The notes under the pieces were generated by a model, which worked only from the letters and a program-made list of their open reading frames with translations, ran no database searches and was not told the origin of the DNA. Shown in pieces: positions 5,942-11,550 of a stretch of 11,550 nucleotides of DNA. The stretch's first letter is position 1, and the number at the start of each line of letters is the position of its first letter. The translations under genes and the position numbers were made by a program. This DNA is from Candidatus Peribacterales bacterium. GTDB taxonomy: Bacteria > Patescibacteriota > Gracilibacteria > Peribacterales > Peribacteraceae. The stretch covers positions 1 to 11,550 of the forward strand of contig JAKFXO010000122.1 in NCBI GenBank assembly GCA_021731345.1, in the 5' to 3' direction.

Positions 5942-7111
5942 ATGGCAAACGACGATATATTCAAAATCAGAGGCCAACAGCCCCCACCAATGCCACAAGG
6001 CCGATTGGCAGGGATAAGGGATGCGCGGCAATCTCAGCCTACCGTTCACTTCCGGTTGCAGCTCATCGCTGGACGGATGATGGAGTCCGCATTCGAGAAA
6101 TTCATCGCCAGCCAGATCGGCATTGCTCAAGGAGTACGAGAGCAGGCTGGCAAAAGCCAGAATCATCTGCGAGAGTTCCTTGTGACAGAGATAGATCGTG
6201 ATTCCACCTTCCCTCAGGTACTGCAGAAGGCGGACACTGATTTTCTTGGAGGATCGTTCGCACGTCATACGAAAGCCTGGCCACTGAACGACATCGACGT
6301 CTTTGTTCCGCTCGACGGTTTGGGTCTCAATTATCTTTGGTATGGCGTGCCGCAGCCCTATACAGTCGTTACGGATGATGCTTTACAGACGAATCCGCTT
6401 ATCTTAAGCCCGGAACGATGGATGGACGGTACTCTTATTTCCTCGACGAAACTGATCCAAGGCTTCGAGAAAGTGCTTCGGAGGAAGTACCCGAATACGC
6501 TGGTGAAGGATGCGCAGCAAGCAGTAAACATTCAGATGTCTTTGGGGGAGACAGAGGAAGAAAAGGGACTTGGTTTTGATGTCGTTCCATGTTTTCGGCT
6601 TCGCCCACACGATCCACAGGAGGACTTCTTCTATCTCATGCCGGACGGCAAGAACGGTTGGATCCACACCAACCCCCGTTTCGACACGCAGCTGAATGAG
6701 GAGTTGAACCGAGCCAGTAACGGACTCTTCCGGAAAGCCGTAAAGCTCGTGAAGTACTGGAATAAGGAGCGCTTCGGCGGTCTGCTCAACTCCTACTACG
6801 TTGAGCTTGCGATTATGAGAGCCTTCCGCCTACGAAGCGATCTCTCCACCCTCGGCAGCACATCCCGTGCCACTGCTCTCGCCTTCGATGCTTTGCAGGC
6901 CGCCGTCTTCAATGGCGATCAGCAATCGCTCTTTGTGAAAGGCGCACCACCTGTGAAGTGCGGCGAAGTACCGCCGGGGGATCTCCTCCGCCTCATGGTC
7001 ACGCGTAATACGGCTGAGAAGGCGGTGGAACTGGAGCGAAATGGAAGCATCGACGAGGCGGCAAAGCATTGGCGTATTGTGTTCGGAGATCTGTTCACCA
7101 CAGACGCATGA
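5942..7111 (+). CDS. CD-NTase-like (SMODS) nucleotidyltransferase, presumed CBASS cyclase
   Basis: 389 residues from the ATG at 5942. The nucleotidyltransferase core is clear: LGGSFARHTKAWPLNDIDVF gives the G-S motif (Gly104-Ser105) and the metal-binding pair Asp117/Asp119, and the third acid is in GFDVVPCFRL (Asp213). The conserved Arg-His-Thr after G-S, and the OAS-like helical second half with KLVKYWNK, fit the SMODS/CD-NTase family, which makes cyclic or linear oligonucleotide second messengers on phage infection. The first 45 residues are Pro/Gln/Arg-rich and unlike the family, so Met46 or Met47 (6077 or 6080) could be the true start. The stop overlaps the next ATG (ATGA, 7108-7111), a sign of translational coupling with a 4TM membrane protein. 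An unrelated house-keeping nucleotidyltransferase is less likely given this partner. Confidence 0.82.
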   Translation: MANDDIFKIRGQQPPPMPQGRLAGIRDARQSQPTVHFRLQLIAGRMMESAFEKFIASQIGIAQGVREQAGKSQNHLREFLVTEIDRDSTFPQVLQKADTDFLGGSFARHTKAWPLNDIDVFVPLDGLGLNYLWYGVPQPYTVVTDDALQTNPLILSPERWMDGTLISSTKLIQGFEKVLRRKYPNTLVKDAQQAVNIQMSLGETEEEKGLGFDVVPCFRLRPHDPQEDFFYLMPDGKNGWIHTNPRFDTQLNEELNRASNGLFRKAVKLVKYWNKERFGGLLNSYYVELAIMRAFRLRSDLSTLGSTSRATALAFDALQAAVFNGDQQSLFVKGAPPVKCGEVPPGDLLRLMVTRNTAEKAVELERNGSIDEAAKHWRIVFGDLFTTDA

Positions 7112-7938
7112 CAGAAAAGAAATTTGATCTGATTCAGGCAATGCAGGTGAAGTTCTCCAAGAGCAAGCGCCTACTTTACCTTCTGTCGGTTCCGTTCGGA
7201 ATCGTGGTATACGCACTTGGCATTCTGAGCATTTTTACGATCCCCCGTGGCCTTCTTATCGCGGTAGCGATCTTCGCACTTTTGTTTCAGATCGCAGCCT
7301 TCGTCACCCGTCAGTTTTCACAGAAATGCATGAATGACGCAGAAGCAATCCGCCGTATGGCTATGATCCAAGGTGGTCTTGGTAAGACGTTTACGCATAT
7401 TGAACTTGCGGCAGCAGGCGTATGCATCGGCAAGAATAGGGAGCCCTCTTTTCTCTCCCCGTACTATGATTCTCAAGAAAAATACGGATGGCGCCGCCTC
7501 GTCGACATTACGGCAGAGTGCGCCCACTTTACCTATAACGTCACGAATATCGTTTCAACGGTACTCGGCACGATCGTTCTGATACTCGTCGTTGTCGCTT
7601 TGGCAATTCTTCTCTTTGCAAGCCAAGCAGTTGAGACACTCGCCACCAGAGAAACCGTGGCAAAAATCATCACGCTGACTATCACTTCGTGGGCTGTCGG
7701 CGATCTTGCGGCAATGTGGCTGCAGTTCCGTTCGGTATCACAGGAGGCAAAGCAGATCCTATCGGAATGTAATGGTGCACTGAAGGCAGGTGACGTTCCG
7801 GAACACCAAGGCATGGCACTTTTCACCGCTTACAATTGTGCAGTAGGACAGGTGCCACCACTTCCATCGTGGGCATATAAACTTGCACAACCAGCGCTCA
7901 ACAAATCGTGGCGAGACAGTAGAGAAATGACCTCTTGA
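7108..7938 (+). CDS. S-4TM-like pore-forming effector, presumed CBASS effector
   Basis: 276 residues from the ATG at 7108, coupled to the cyclase gene by a 4-base overlap; an upstream in-frame start at 7069 lies inside that gene. Four membrane helices are apparent: about residues 22-43, 48-67, 149-172 and 185-205. The N-terminal IQAMQVKFSKSKRLLYLLSV resembles the Gln/Lys-rich amphipathic stretch before the first helix in S-4TM proteins (SMODS-associating 4TM effectors). The tail, VPPLPSWAYKLAQPALNKSW, matches the Pro-rich plus LN-x-x-W style ending I associate with such proteins. A soluble segment of about 80 residues separates the helix pairs. By family knowledge, binding of the cyclase product would trigger membrane disruption and abort infection. 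Neither activity can be read directly, and SLATT-type effectors are a near alternative. Confidence 0.75.
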   Translation: MTEKKFDLIQAMQVKFSKSKRLLYLLSVPFGIVVYALGILSIFTIPRGLLIAVAIFALLFQIAAFVTRQFSQKCMNDAEAIRRMAMIQGGLGKTFTHIELAAAGVCIGKNREPSFLSPYYDSQEKYGWRRLVDITAECAHFTYNVTNIVSTVLGTIVLILVVVALAILLFASQAVETLATRETVAKIITLTITSWAVGDLAAMWLQFRSVSQEAKQILSECNGALKAGDVPEHQGMALFTAYNCAVGQVPPLPSWAYKLAQPALNKSWRDSREMTS

Positions 7939-7945
7939 GGCAAGC

Positions 7946-7993
7946 GGGTCTATCCACCACAAATTTCCCTCTTGCTAGAGCAGGAGGGTCTAT
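7946..7993. repeat. Short direct repeat next to the tRNA 3' side
   Basis: GGGTCTAT occurs at 7946-7953 and 7986-7993, 40 bases apart, with some further similarity on both sides (GCAAGC versus GCAGGA before, ACC after). The repeats flank the hairpin at 7967-7988, the second copy overlapping its right arm. They may be remnants of a recombination event or chance. Confidence 0.3.
7967..7988. terminator. Hairpin between the 4TM gene and tRNA-Gln
   Basis: CCCTCTTGCT (7967-7976) pairs with AGCAGGAGGG (7979-7988) with one G-U wobble, effectively a 9-bp stem with a 4-base loop. It lies between two converging transcription units and can serve both: leftward (tRNA) it is followed by AAATTT, rightward by TCTATTAAC. 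The U-tracts are weak. Confidence 0.5.
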
Positions 7994-8009
7994 TAACACC
8001 TGTACCTGT

Positions 8010-8084
8010 TGGCTGGGGAGGAGGGATTCGAACCCCCGAATGACGGGTTCAGAGCCCGTTGCCTTACCGCTTGGCGACTCCCCA
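8010..8084 (-). tRNA. tRNA-Gln (anticodon CUG)
   Basis: Read on the minus strand it forms a full cloverleaf. The acceptor stem is TGGGGAG with CTCCCCA (8084-8078 and 8020-8014), the D arm carries CCAAGCGG, and the anticodon stem ACGGG/CCCGT encloses the loop CTCTGAA with anticodon CUG, decoding CAG. The T arm GGGGG-TTCGAAT-CCCTC follows, then discriminator G and an encoded CCA (8012-8010). Its first base U and acceptor sequence are typical of tRNA-Gln. The 3' end faces the defence cargo, the usual side on which integrated elements lie. Confidence 0.95.
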
Positions 8085-8099
8085 ACAGTGGCTCGCGCA

Positions 8100-8128
8100 A
8101 GTGTACTCAAGTGCGCTTCTTTTGACCA
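8100..8128 (-). promoter_or_regulatory. Predicted tRNA-Gln promoter
   Basis: On the minus strand, -35 TGGTCA (8128-8123), a 17-base spacer and -10 TACACT (8105-8100) place initiation near 8093, about 9 bases before the mature tRNA 5' end. Confidence 0.55.
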
Positions 8129-8202
8129 GTCCATGCAATTTCAATTCAGGCGTGTGGGCTGAAAGTGGAAAAACCAACGCTCATTGAGAGTCGTCTGCCG
8201 AA

Positions 8203-8694
8203 CTAGATGTGGCAATTCCCAAGCCCGCGCTTCTCTAGGTATTTTTGGTGATACGCCTCAGCAGAATAGAACGTCGTTGCCTTCGTAATCTCCGTCACGA
8301 CGGGATGTTTCCAGGTACCGGAAGCATCCTCTTTCTCCTTGGCATCCTTCGCGATCTTCTCTTGCTCGGGCGTCGTGAAGAAAATTGCCGAGCGATACTG
8401 TGAACCAAAATCCGGGCCTTGCTGATTTTTTGTCGTCGGATTGTGATTGGCGAAAAAAACCTTGAGAAGTTCTGCGTAGGAAATCTGCGCGGGATCAAAG
8501 ACAATCTTCAGTGCCTCGGCATGTCCCGTTTGATCCGTACATACAGTTTCATAAATCGGATTCTCCGTGTGGCCTCCGGTGTAGCCGACTTCTGTAGAAA
8601 TGACGCCGGGTAGTACACGAAACGTTTCCTCCACTCCCCAAAAACATCCTGCGGCAACGATGGCAGTCTCGGTGTTCTGTGCGGTATCGGTCAT
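8203..8694 (-). CDS. msrA: Peptide methionine-(S)-S-oxide reductase MsrA
   Basis: A full-length 163-residue MsrA, which repairs oxidised methionine in proteins and free methionine-S-sulfoxide using thioredoxin. The catalytic motif AAGCFWGVEE has the nucleophile at Cys17. Also present are the family blocks VGYTGGHTENPIYE, DQTGHAEALKIVFDP, ANHNPTTKNQQGPDFGSQYR and EAYHQKYLEKRG. A C-terminal Cys161 (GNCHI) may be the resolving cysteine. I prefer the ATG at 8694 because a perfect TATAAT lies at 8707-8702, so transcription should begin at about this codon. The ATG at 8703 would lie inside that -10 box. The gene stands alone, divergent from the TMTC-like gene, and looks like ordinary chromosomal content. 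Confidence 0.95.
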   Translation of the reverse strand: MTDTAQNTETAIVAAGCFWGVEETFRVLPGVISTEVGYTGGHTENPIYETVCTDQTGHAEALKIVFDPAQISYAELLKVFFANHNPTTKNQQGPDFGSQYRSAIFFTTPEQEKIAKDAKEKEDASGTWKHPVVTEITKATTFYSAEAYHQKYLEKRGLGNCHI

Positions 8695-8701
8695 ATGCCA
8701 C

Positions 8702-8707
8702 ATTATA
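8702..8707 (-). promoter_or_regulatory. msrA -10 box, near-zero leader
   Basis: A perfect TATAAT on the minus strand (8707-8702) ends 7 bases before the ATG at 8694, so the transcript would start at about the first codon. No convincing -35 is found at 16-18 bases. Confidence 0.5.
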
Positions 8708-8730
8708 CATCCAAAGCGGTATTTTCGCTC

Positions 8731-8736
8731 TACAAT
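8731..8736 (+). promoter_or_regulatory. -10 box for the TMTC-like gene
   Basis: TACAAT at 8731-8736 lies 11 bases before the ATG at 8748, giving a predicted leader of about 5 bases. No clear -35 is present. It is back to back with the msrA promoter in a 53-base divergent gap. Confidence 0.45.
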
Positions 8737-8747
8737 GCGACATAGCT

Positions 8748-10397
8748 ATGACGCTCACAGCTCGTAAGGGACTCATCGGCATTCTGATCTTCACTGCATG
8801 CATCTATGCACTTTCCCTGAGGAATGGATTTGTGAATCTTGATGATCCGATGCTCGTGACGGAGAACGCGCACGTACAACATGCATCACTTGAAAATGTT
8901 GGTTACGTCTTTTCGCATTTTGATCCTGAGCTCTATATCCCGATCACCTTTCTCACATACCAACTGGAAACGTGGACACTTGGACCAGCAGCGTGGCATT
9001 TCCATTTCTTCTCACTCGCACTCCATCTCGTCGGCGTCTGGTTAGTGTATGAAATTATCCGGAGATTTTCACGCAGCAACAACATTGGACTCATGACTGC
9101 ACTTCTCTTTGCTGTGCACCCCATCAATGCAGAAGCAGTGCTCTGGGTCAGTGCGCGAAAAGACATTCTGTCGGCAGTCCTCTTCCTCGCCTCGCTTCTG
9201 TGCCTACTTCTTTATAAGGAGAACAAGAGACAGCTGTGGTACTACCTCAGCCTTGGACTTTTTGGCTTAGCTCTAGGCAGCAAGATCACAGCCGTCACAC
9301 TTCCTCTCATCGTCATCCTGCTAGCAGGAAAACCGACACATCTGAGGCAGTGGCTGAAGCATATCGGTCCGCTTCTTCTTCTTGCACTCATCTTCGGTAT
9401 TGTCGCCGTCGCCGGAAAAGGCGCGGTGAATGCACAATTCAGCATCATTGATTTCACGCTGATGTCAGTGCGTTCGATATTTTTCTATCTCACACTCATC
9501 ATCGCACCAGCCGGACAGTCAGCTATCCACTCTATGCAACCGCATGAGGTTTTTAGTCCGATTCTTCCAATTGCCACTGGAGTCGTGATACTTGCATCGT
9601 GGACTGTATATCGGTTTCGCACACGCTTTCCATTCGCGCTTGCAGGTTGGATATTTTTTCTCATCACTCTCGCTCCGAGTTTTTTGCATTACACGCGTGG
9701 CAATGAAGACTTCATGCTTGGCTCAGAGAGATACATGTATCTGCCGTCCATCGGCCTATTTTTCGTCATCGCATCTCTCGGTACAGAACTATGGCAGCAA
9801 AGATGGGTGACACGACCGACAAGGCTTGTCCTAGCGATCGGAACGACTCTCATCGTCCTCGTCGTATCGTATCTGACGGTGCTTCGGACATTCGTCTTCC
9901 ATAACCCGGTCATCTTCAGTATCGACATCCTTCAAAAGAATCCACACGACGGACGGACGTGGTACAACCTCGGCATCGCACTCGAGACAGAATCAAAACC
10001 GATGGAGGCGGAAGAAGCGTATCTTGCCGCACTGACGTTCAAACCAAATCTTGCCGACGCTGCTATCAACCTTGGAATTCTCTATACGAAAGAGGGCCGC
10101 TCTGATGAAGCAATGAAGATGTTTAAACAGGCAATTATTGTTCGTCCGGATTATTTCAAAGGACATTTTAATCTCGCAGTTGCGTTTCAGAACGCTGGAA
10201 AATTTTCTGAAGCAGAGGCTTCCTATAGAAAAACACTCGCACTTTTTTCTGATTTTCCTGCCGCACGAAGAAACTTAGCGACAGTGCTTGGCTCGCAAAA
10301 AAAGTTTTCCGAAGCGATGGAAGAGTACGAAAAACTCGCTGAGATCGATCCTGGCTTCAGGGCTGAATTTGAGCAACTGAAAGCCAAAATTCGATAG
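8748..10397 (+). CDS. TMTC-like membrane protein with C-terminal TPR repeats (probable GT-C glycosyltransferase)
   Basis: 549 residues from the ATG at 8748; an in-frame start at 8679 overlaps msrA and its promoter and is rejected. The N-terminal ~390 residues are a multi-helix membrane domain. After the first helix there is GFVNLDDP (Asp32/Asp33), an external acidic pair as in GT-C glycosyltransferases. HPINAEAVLWVSARKDILS (about residues 124-142) closely matches the conserved loop of bacterial TMTC-like proteins. From about residue 400 there are four TPR units (WYNLGIALETESKPMEAEEA, then NLADAAINLGILYTKEGR and so on). The likely role is transfer of a sugar from a lipid-linked donor, with the TPRs binding a protein partner; donor and acceptor are unknown. 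Such proteins are frequent in Patescibacteria. No linked partner is seen. Confidence 0.85.
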   Translation: MTLTARKGLIGILIFTACIYALSLRNGFVNLDDPMLVTENAHVQHASLENVGYVFSHFDPELYIPITFLTYQLETWTLGPAAWHFHFFSLALHLVGVWLVYEIIRRFSRSNNIGLMTALLFAVHPINAEAVLWVSARKDILSAVLFLASLLCLLLYKENKRQLWYYLSLGLFGLALGSKITAVTLPLIVILLAGKPTHLRQWLKHIGPLLLLALIFGIVAVAGKGAVNAQFSIIDFTLMSVRSIFFYLTLIIAPAGQSAIHSMQPHEVFSPILPIATGVVILASWTVYRFRTRFPFALAGWIFFLITLAPSFLHYTRGNEDFMLGSERYMYLPSIGLFFVIASLGTELWQQRWVTRPTRLVLAIGTTLIVLVVSYLTVLRTFVFHNPVIFSIDILQKNPHDGRTWYNLGIALETESKPMEAEEAYLAALTFKPNLADAAINLGILYTKEGRSDEAMKMFKQAIIVRPDYFKGHFNLAVAFQNAGKFSEAEASYRKTLALFSDFPAARRNLATVLGSQKKFSEAMEEYEKLAEIDPGFRAEFEQLKAKIR

Positions 10398-10425
10398 TAT
10401 CGATTTCTTTATTTATTACGAAAAA

Positions 10426-10441
10426 CGCCCCGTGCGGGGCG
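10426..10441 (-). terminator. Intrinsic terminator of the lysine-rich peptide gene
   Basis: The stem CGCCCC/GGGGCG (10426-10431 with 10436-10441) has a 4-base loop. Read leftward it is followed directly by TTTTT (10425-10421), a textbook rho-independent terminator for the minus-strand gene at 10469-10543. Read rightward, the flanking CGAAA (10419-10423) and TTTCG (10444-10448) can extend the hairpin, so it may also stop the convergent TMTC-like transcript ending at 10397. Confidence 0.8.
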
Positions 10442-10468
10442 CATTTCGAAAGAGAAAATCTTTTTAAT

Positions 10469-10543
10469 TTATTTCCTTTTCTTAGCCTTGGACTTTGTCT
10501 TCTTGGTCTTGGTCTTCGACTTTTTTGCGGCTTTCTTAGCCAT
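10469..10543 (-). CDS. 24-residue lysine-rich basic peptide
   Basis: The frame starts at the ATG at 10543 and reads MAKKAAKKSK followed by a Lys/Thr/Ser-rich tail, ending in KKRK and TAA. 14 of its 24 residues are lysine and one is arginine. Such short, highly basic peptides resemble the lysine-rich tails of histone H1-like or nucleoid-associated proteins and would bind nucleic acid non-specifically; no family is certain. It is supported as a real gene by a well-formed promoter (10575-10602) about 30 bases upstream and a canonical terminator about 27 bases downstream. Its codons alternate AAG and AAA, unlike a simple poly-A tract. An sRNA sharing this transcript is an alternative. Confidence 0.7.
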   Translation of the reverse strand: MAKKAAKKSKTKTKKTKSKAKKRK

Positions 10544-10574
10544 AGTAGATTGGGGAAAAGTAAGTGTAATTATT

Positions 10575-10602
10575 ATTGTAGAGCTGTCTGAAAGTTTGCC
10601 AA
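10575..10602 (-). promoter_or_regulatory. Promoter of the lysine-rich peptide gene
   Basis: On the minus strand, -35 TTGGCA (10602-10597, 5 of 6), a 16-base spacer and -10 TACAAT (10580-10575, 5 of 6). The predicted start near 10568 gives a leader of about 25 bases with no Shine-Dalgarno. Confidence 0.6.
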
Positions 10603-10706
10603 CAATTTGTTAATGCACTTTATGACATCTGGTACGCATTCACATTCGCACATTTTTAAATATTTTTACATTTCTGTAAAAAATATTCGCACAATGTATA
10701 AAACGC

Positions 10707-10712
10707 TATACT
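10707..10712 (+). promoter_or_regulatory. TMEM175-like gene -10 box, leaderless start
   Basis: TATACT (5 of 6) at 10707-10712 ends 7 bases before the ATG at 10719, so transcription should begin at about the start codon. The 100 bases upstream are A+T-rich and hold no clear -35. Confidence 0.5.
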
Positions 10713-10718
10713 GTTTTC

Positions 10719-11369
10719 ATGCACAATTCACACGACGCAACCGAACAAACTGCGCTCACTCCAAAACGCATCGAAGCGTTACATGATGGAGTGTTCGCCA
10801 TCGTTATGACGCTACTGATCCTTGAATTGAAAATTCCCGACGCACATGATTCTGAGCATCTGCATGCGGAATTATTGGCACTACTTCCTGTTGTCATCTC
10901 GTACGTCGTTACGTTTGTGAACCTCGGTATCTACTGGGTCGGTCAACAAATTCAGTTTCATTTCATTGACCGATCAGACCGTGCATTCTCATGGATCCAC
11001 GTATTGTTCCTCATGCTTGTCTCTGTTCTTCCGTTTTCGAGCGCACTGCTTGGACACTATCCGTCAGATCAGATCGTCTCCATCTTGTACGGACTGAATT
11101 TAATTGCGATCGGACTCGTGTCGTACGGAAGTTGGCGTTACGCAACGCATCATCATCGACTTACGGTGCACACCATCGATGAAGCATTTGTGAAAAAAGT
11201 GAACAGAAGAATTCTTGCTGCGCCAGTTGCGGCACTCATCGCAATTCTTCTTTCATTCGTCAGCATGACGGGCAGCTTGCTCGTGTACCTGCTAATCGTC
11301 CCCTACTACATCTTCCCAGGTCGTGTAGATCGTTTTTGGCGTCAGGAAGCCGTTCCTCACACGCATTAA
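10719..11369 (+). CDS. TMEM175/DUF1211-family membrane protein (putative potassium channel)
   Basis: 216 residues with about six membrane helices (near 22-38, 51-72, 89-109, 118-136, 163-180 and 184-202). It opens with the family signature at the first helix: RIEALHDGVFAIVMTLLILE (Arg17 to Asp23). Prokaryotic TMEM175 proteins form tetrameric, weakly selective K+ channels. Their usual signature is R-x3-F-S-D; here Phe-Ser is replaced by Leu-His while Arg and Asp are kept, so pore or gating details may differ. The C-terminus is short and basic and ends in histidines. The start is fixed by the TATACT box 7 bases upstream. The gene converges on a membrane-protein gene entering from the right, whose frameshifted reading frame overlaps it by 110 bases. 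Confidence 0.85.
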   Translation: MHNSHDATEQTALTPKRIEALHDGVFAIVMTLLILELKIPDAHDSEHLHAELLALLPVVISYVVTFVNLGIYWVGQQIQFHFIDRSDRAFSWIHVLFLMLVSVLPFSSALLGHYPSDQIVSILYGLNLIAIGLVSYGSWRYATHHHRLTVHTIDEAFVKKVNRRILAAPVAALIAILLSFVSMTGSLLVYLLIVPYYIFPGRVDRFWRQEAVPHTH

Positions 11370-11550
11370 CATCACTCACCCCACTCTCGTAGAGGAAGCA
11401 CAAGGAATGTGGTGAGAAGTCCTGAAGTCCTGCCATCACGATGGAACCAGTCCACAGATGAACGCTCCACCAAATTCCGTCTGTGACAGAGAGCGTCAAA
11501 AAATACGCAGTAAAAAATGTTGCTGGGATGATGAAGCCGAATGCTCGCAC
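11260..11550 (-). pseudogene. C-terminal part of a membrane protein gene, apparently frameshifted
   Basis: The frame enters from the right edge and encodes membrane-like sequence (FGFIIPATFFTAYFLTLSV, then WWSVHLWTGSIVMAGL). After that it becomes non-membrane, Cys/Ser/Asp-rich sequence and runs antisense into the TMEM175-like gene until 11260. The change happens exactly at a tandem 8-bp duplication (11416-11431). Removing one copy would restore a hydrophobic ending, MAGLLTTFLVLPLREWGE, with a stop at 11374-11372, two bases from the convergent stop at 11369. I therefore read the original gene end as 11372 and the present one as frameshifted. The protein family is not recognised; the N-terminus lies outside the window. 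Confidence 0.6.
11416..11431. repeat. Tandem 8-bp duplication GAAGTCCT x2
   Basis: GAAGTCCT at 11416-11423 is followed directly by an identical copy at 11424-11431. Eight bases is not a multiple of three, so the extra copy shifts the frame of the minus-strand gene. A slippage event in the strain or an assembly artefact would both look like this. Confidence 0.85.

Noticed and set aside
5867..6268. N-terminal extension of lexA into a 333-residue protein
   Set aside because: The added sequence is the antisense of the cyclase gene and lacks family similarity; the ATG at 5866 gives the normal LexA length with a promoter just upstream.
7935..8162. Frames on both strands covering the tRNA region
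   Set aside because: They read through the tRNA-Gln gene and its promoter; the cloverleaf explains the sequence.
1..11550. CRISPR array, rRNA genes or complete insertion sequence
   Set aside because: No regularly spaced repeats, rRNA-like sequence or transposase with terminal repeats was found on either strand.
1..11550. UGA recoding (code 25) as in some CPR lineages
   Set aside because: Genes end naturally at TGA (terL at 2133, the cyclase at 7111, the 4TM protein at 7938) and no gene needs TGA read-through.

Overview
The window looks like a junction between an integrated mobile element and ordinary chromosome in a bacterium of roughly balanced base composition. UGA is used as a normal stop, so the standard bacterial code applies. 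Shine-Dalgarno sequences are essentially absent before the starts I examined, and several starts sit almost on top of a -10 box. A TMTC-like membrane/TPR protein and a 24-residue lysine-rich peptide are also present. Together these suggest a Patescibacteria (CPR)-type genome that uses the standard code. This is an inference; no marker gene here fixes the lineage.

Region 1 (1-3842) is phage-like. It holds the tail of an amino-DNA methyltransferase, a small terminase subunit, a large terminase (ATPase plus RNase H-like nuclease), a large serine recombinase, and a convergent excisionase-like HTH protein whose stop codon directly abuts the recombinase stop. No portal or capsid gene follows the terminase, so this is either one end of a prophage or a remnant.

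Region 2 (3843-8010) is cargo. It holds a small membrane protein with an external domain, an A+T-rich gene of unknown function that appears to be the second gene of a lexA operon, a complete LexA (S24 peptidase) repressor, and, divergent from it, a two-gene operon. That operon encodes a CD-NTase-like (SMODS) nucleotidyltransferase and a four-helix membrane protein resembling the S-4TM pore-forming effectors. This is the outline of a minimal CBASS anti-phage system: the cyclase would make a nucleotide second messenger on infection, and the membrane protein would respond by breaching the inner membrane. The lexA and CBASS promoters appear to overlap, which suggests, but does not prove, control by the DNA-damage response.

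Region 3 (8010-11550) looks chromosomal. It holds tRNA-Gln(CUG) on the minus strand with its 3' end facing the cargo (a classical position for an element boundary), msrA, a TMTC-like glycosyltransferase/TPR protein, a lysine-rich mini-protein with its own promoter and terminator, a TMEM175-family channel-like protein, and the end of a membrane protein gene that seems frameshifted by an 8-bp tandem duplication.
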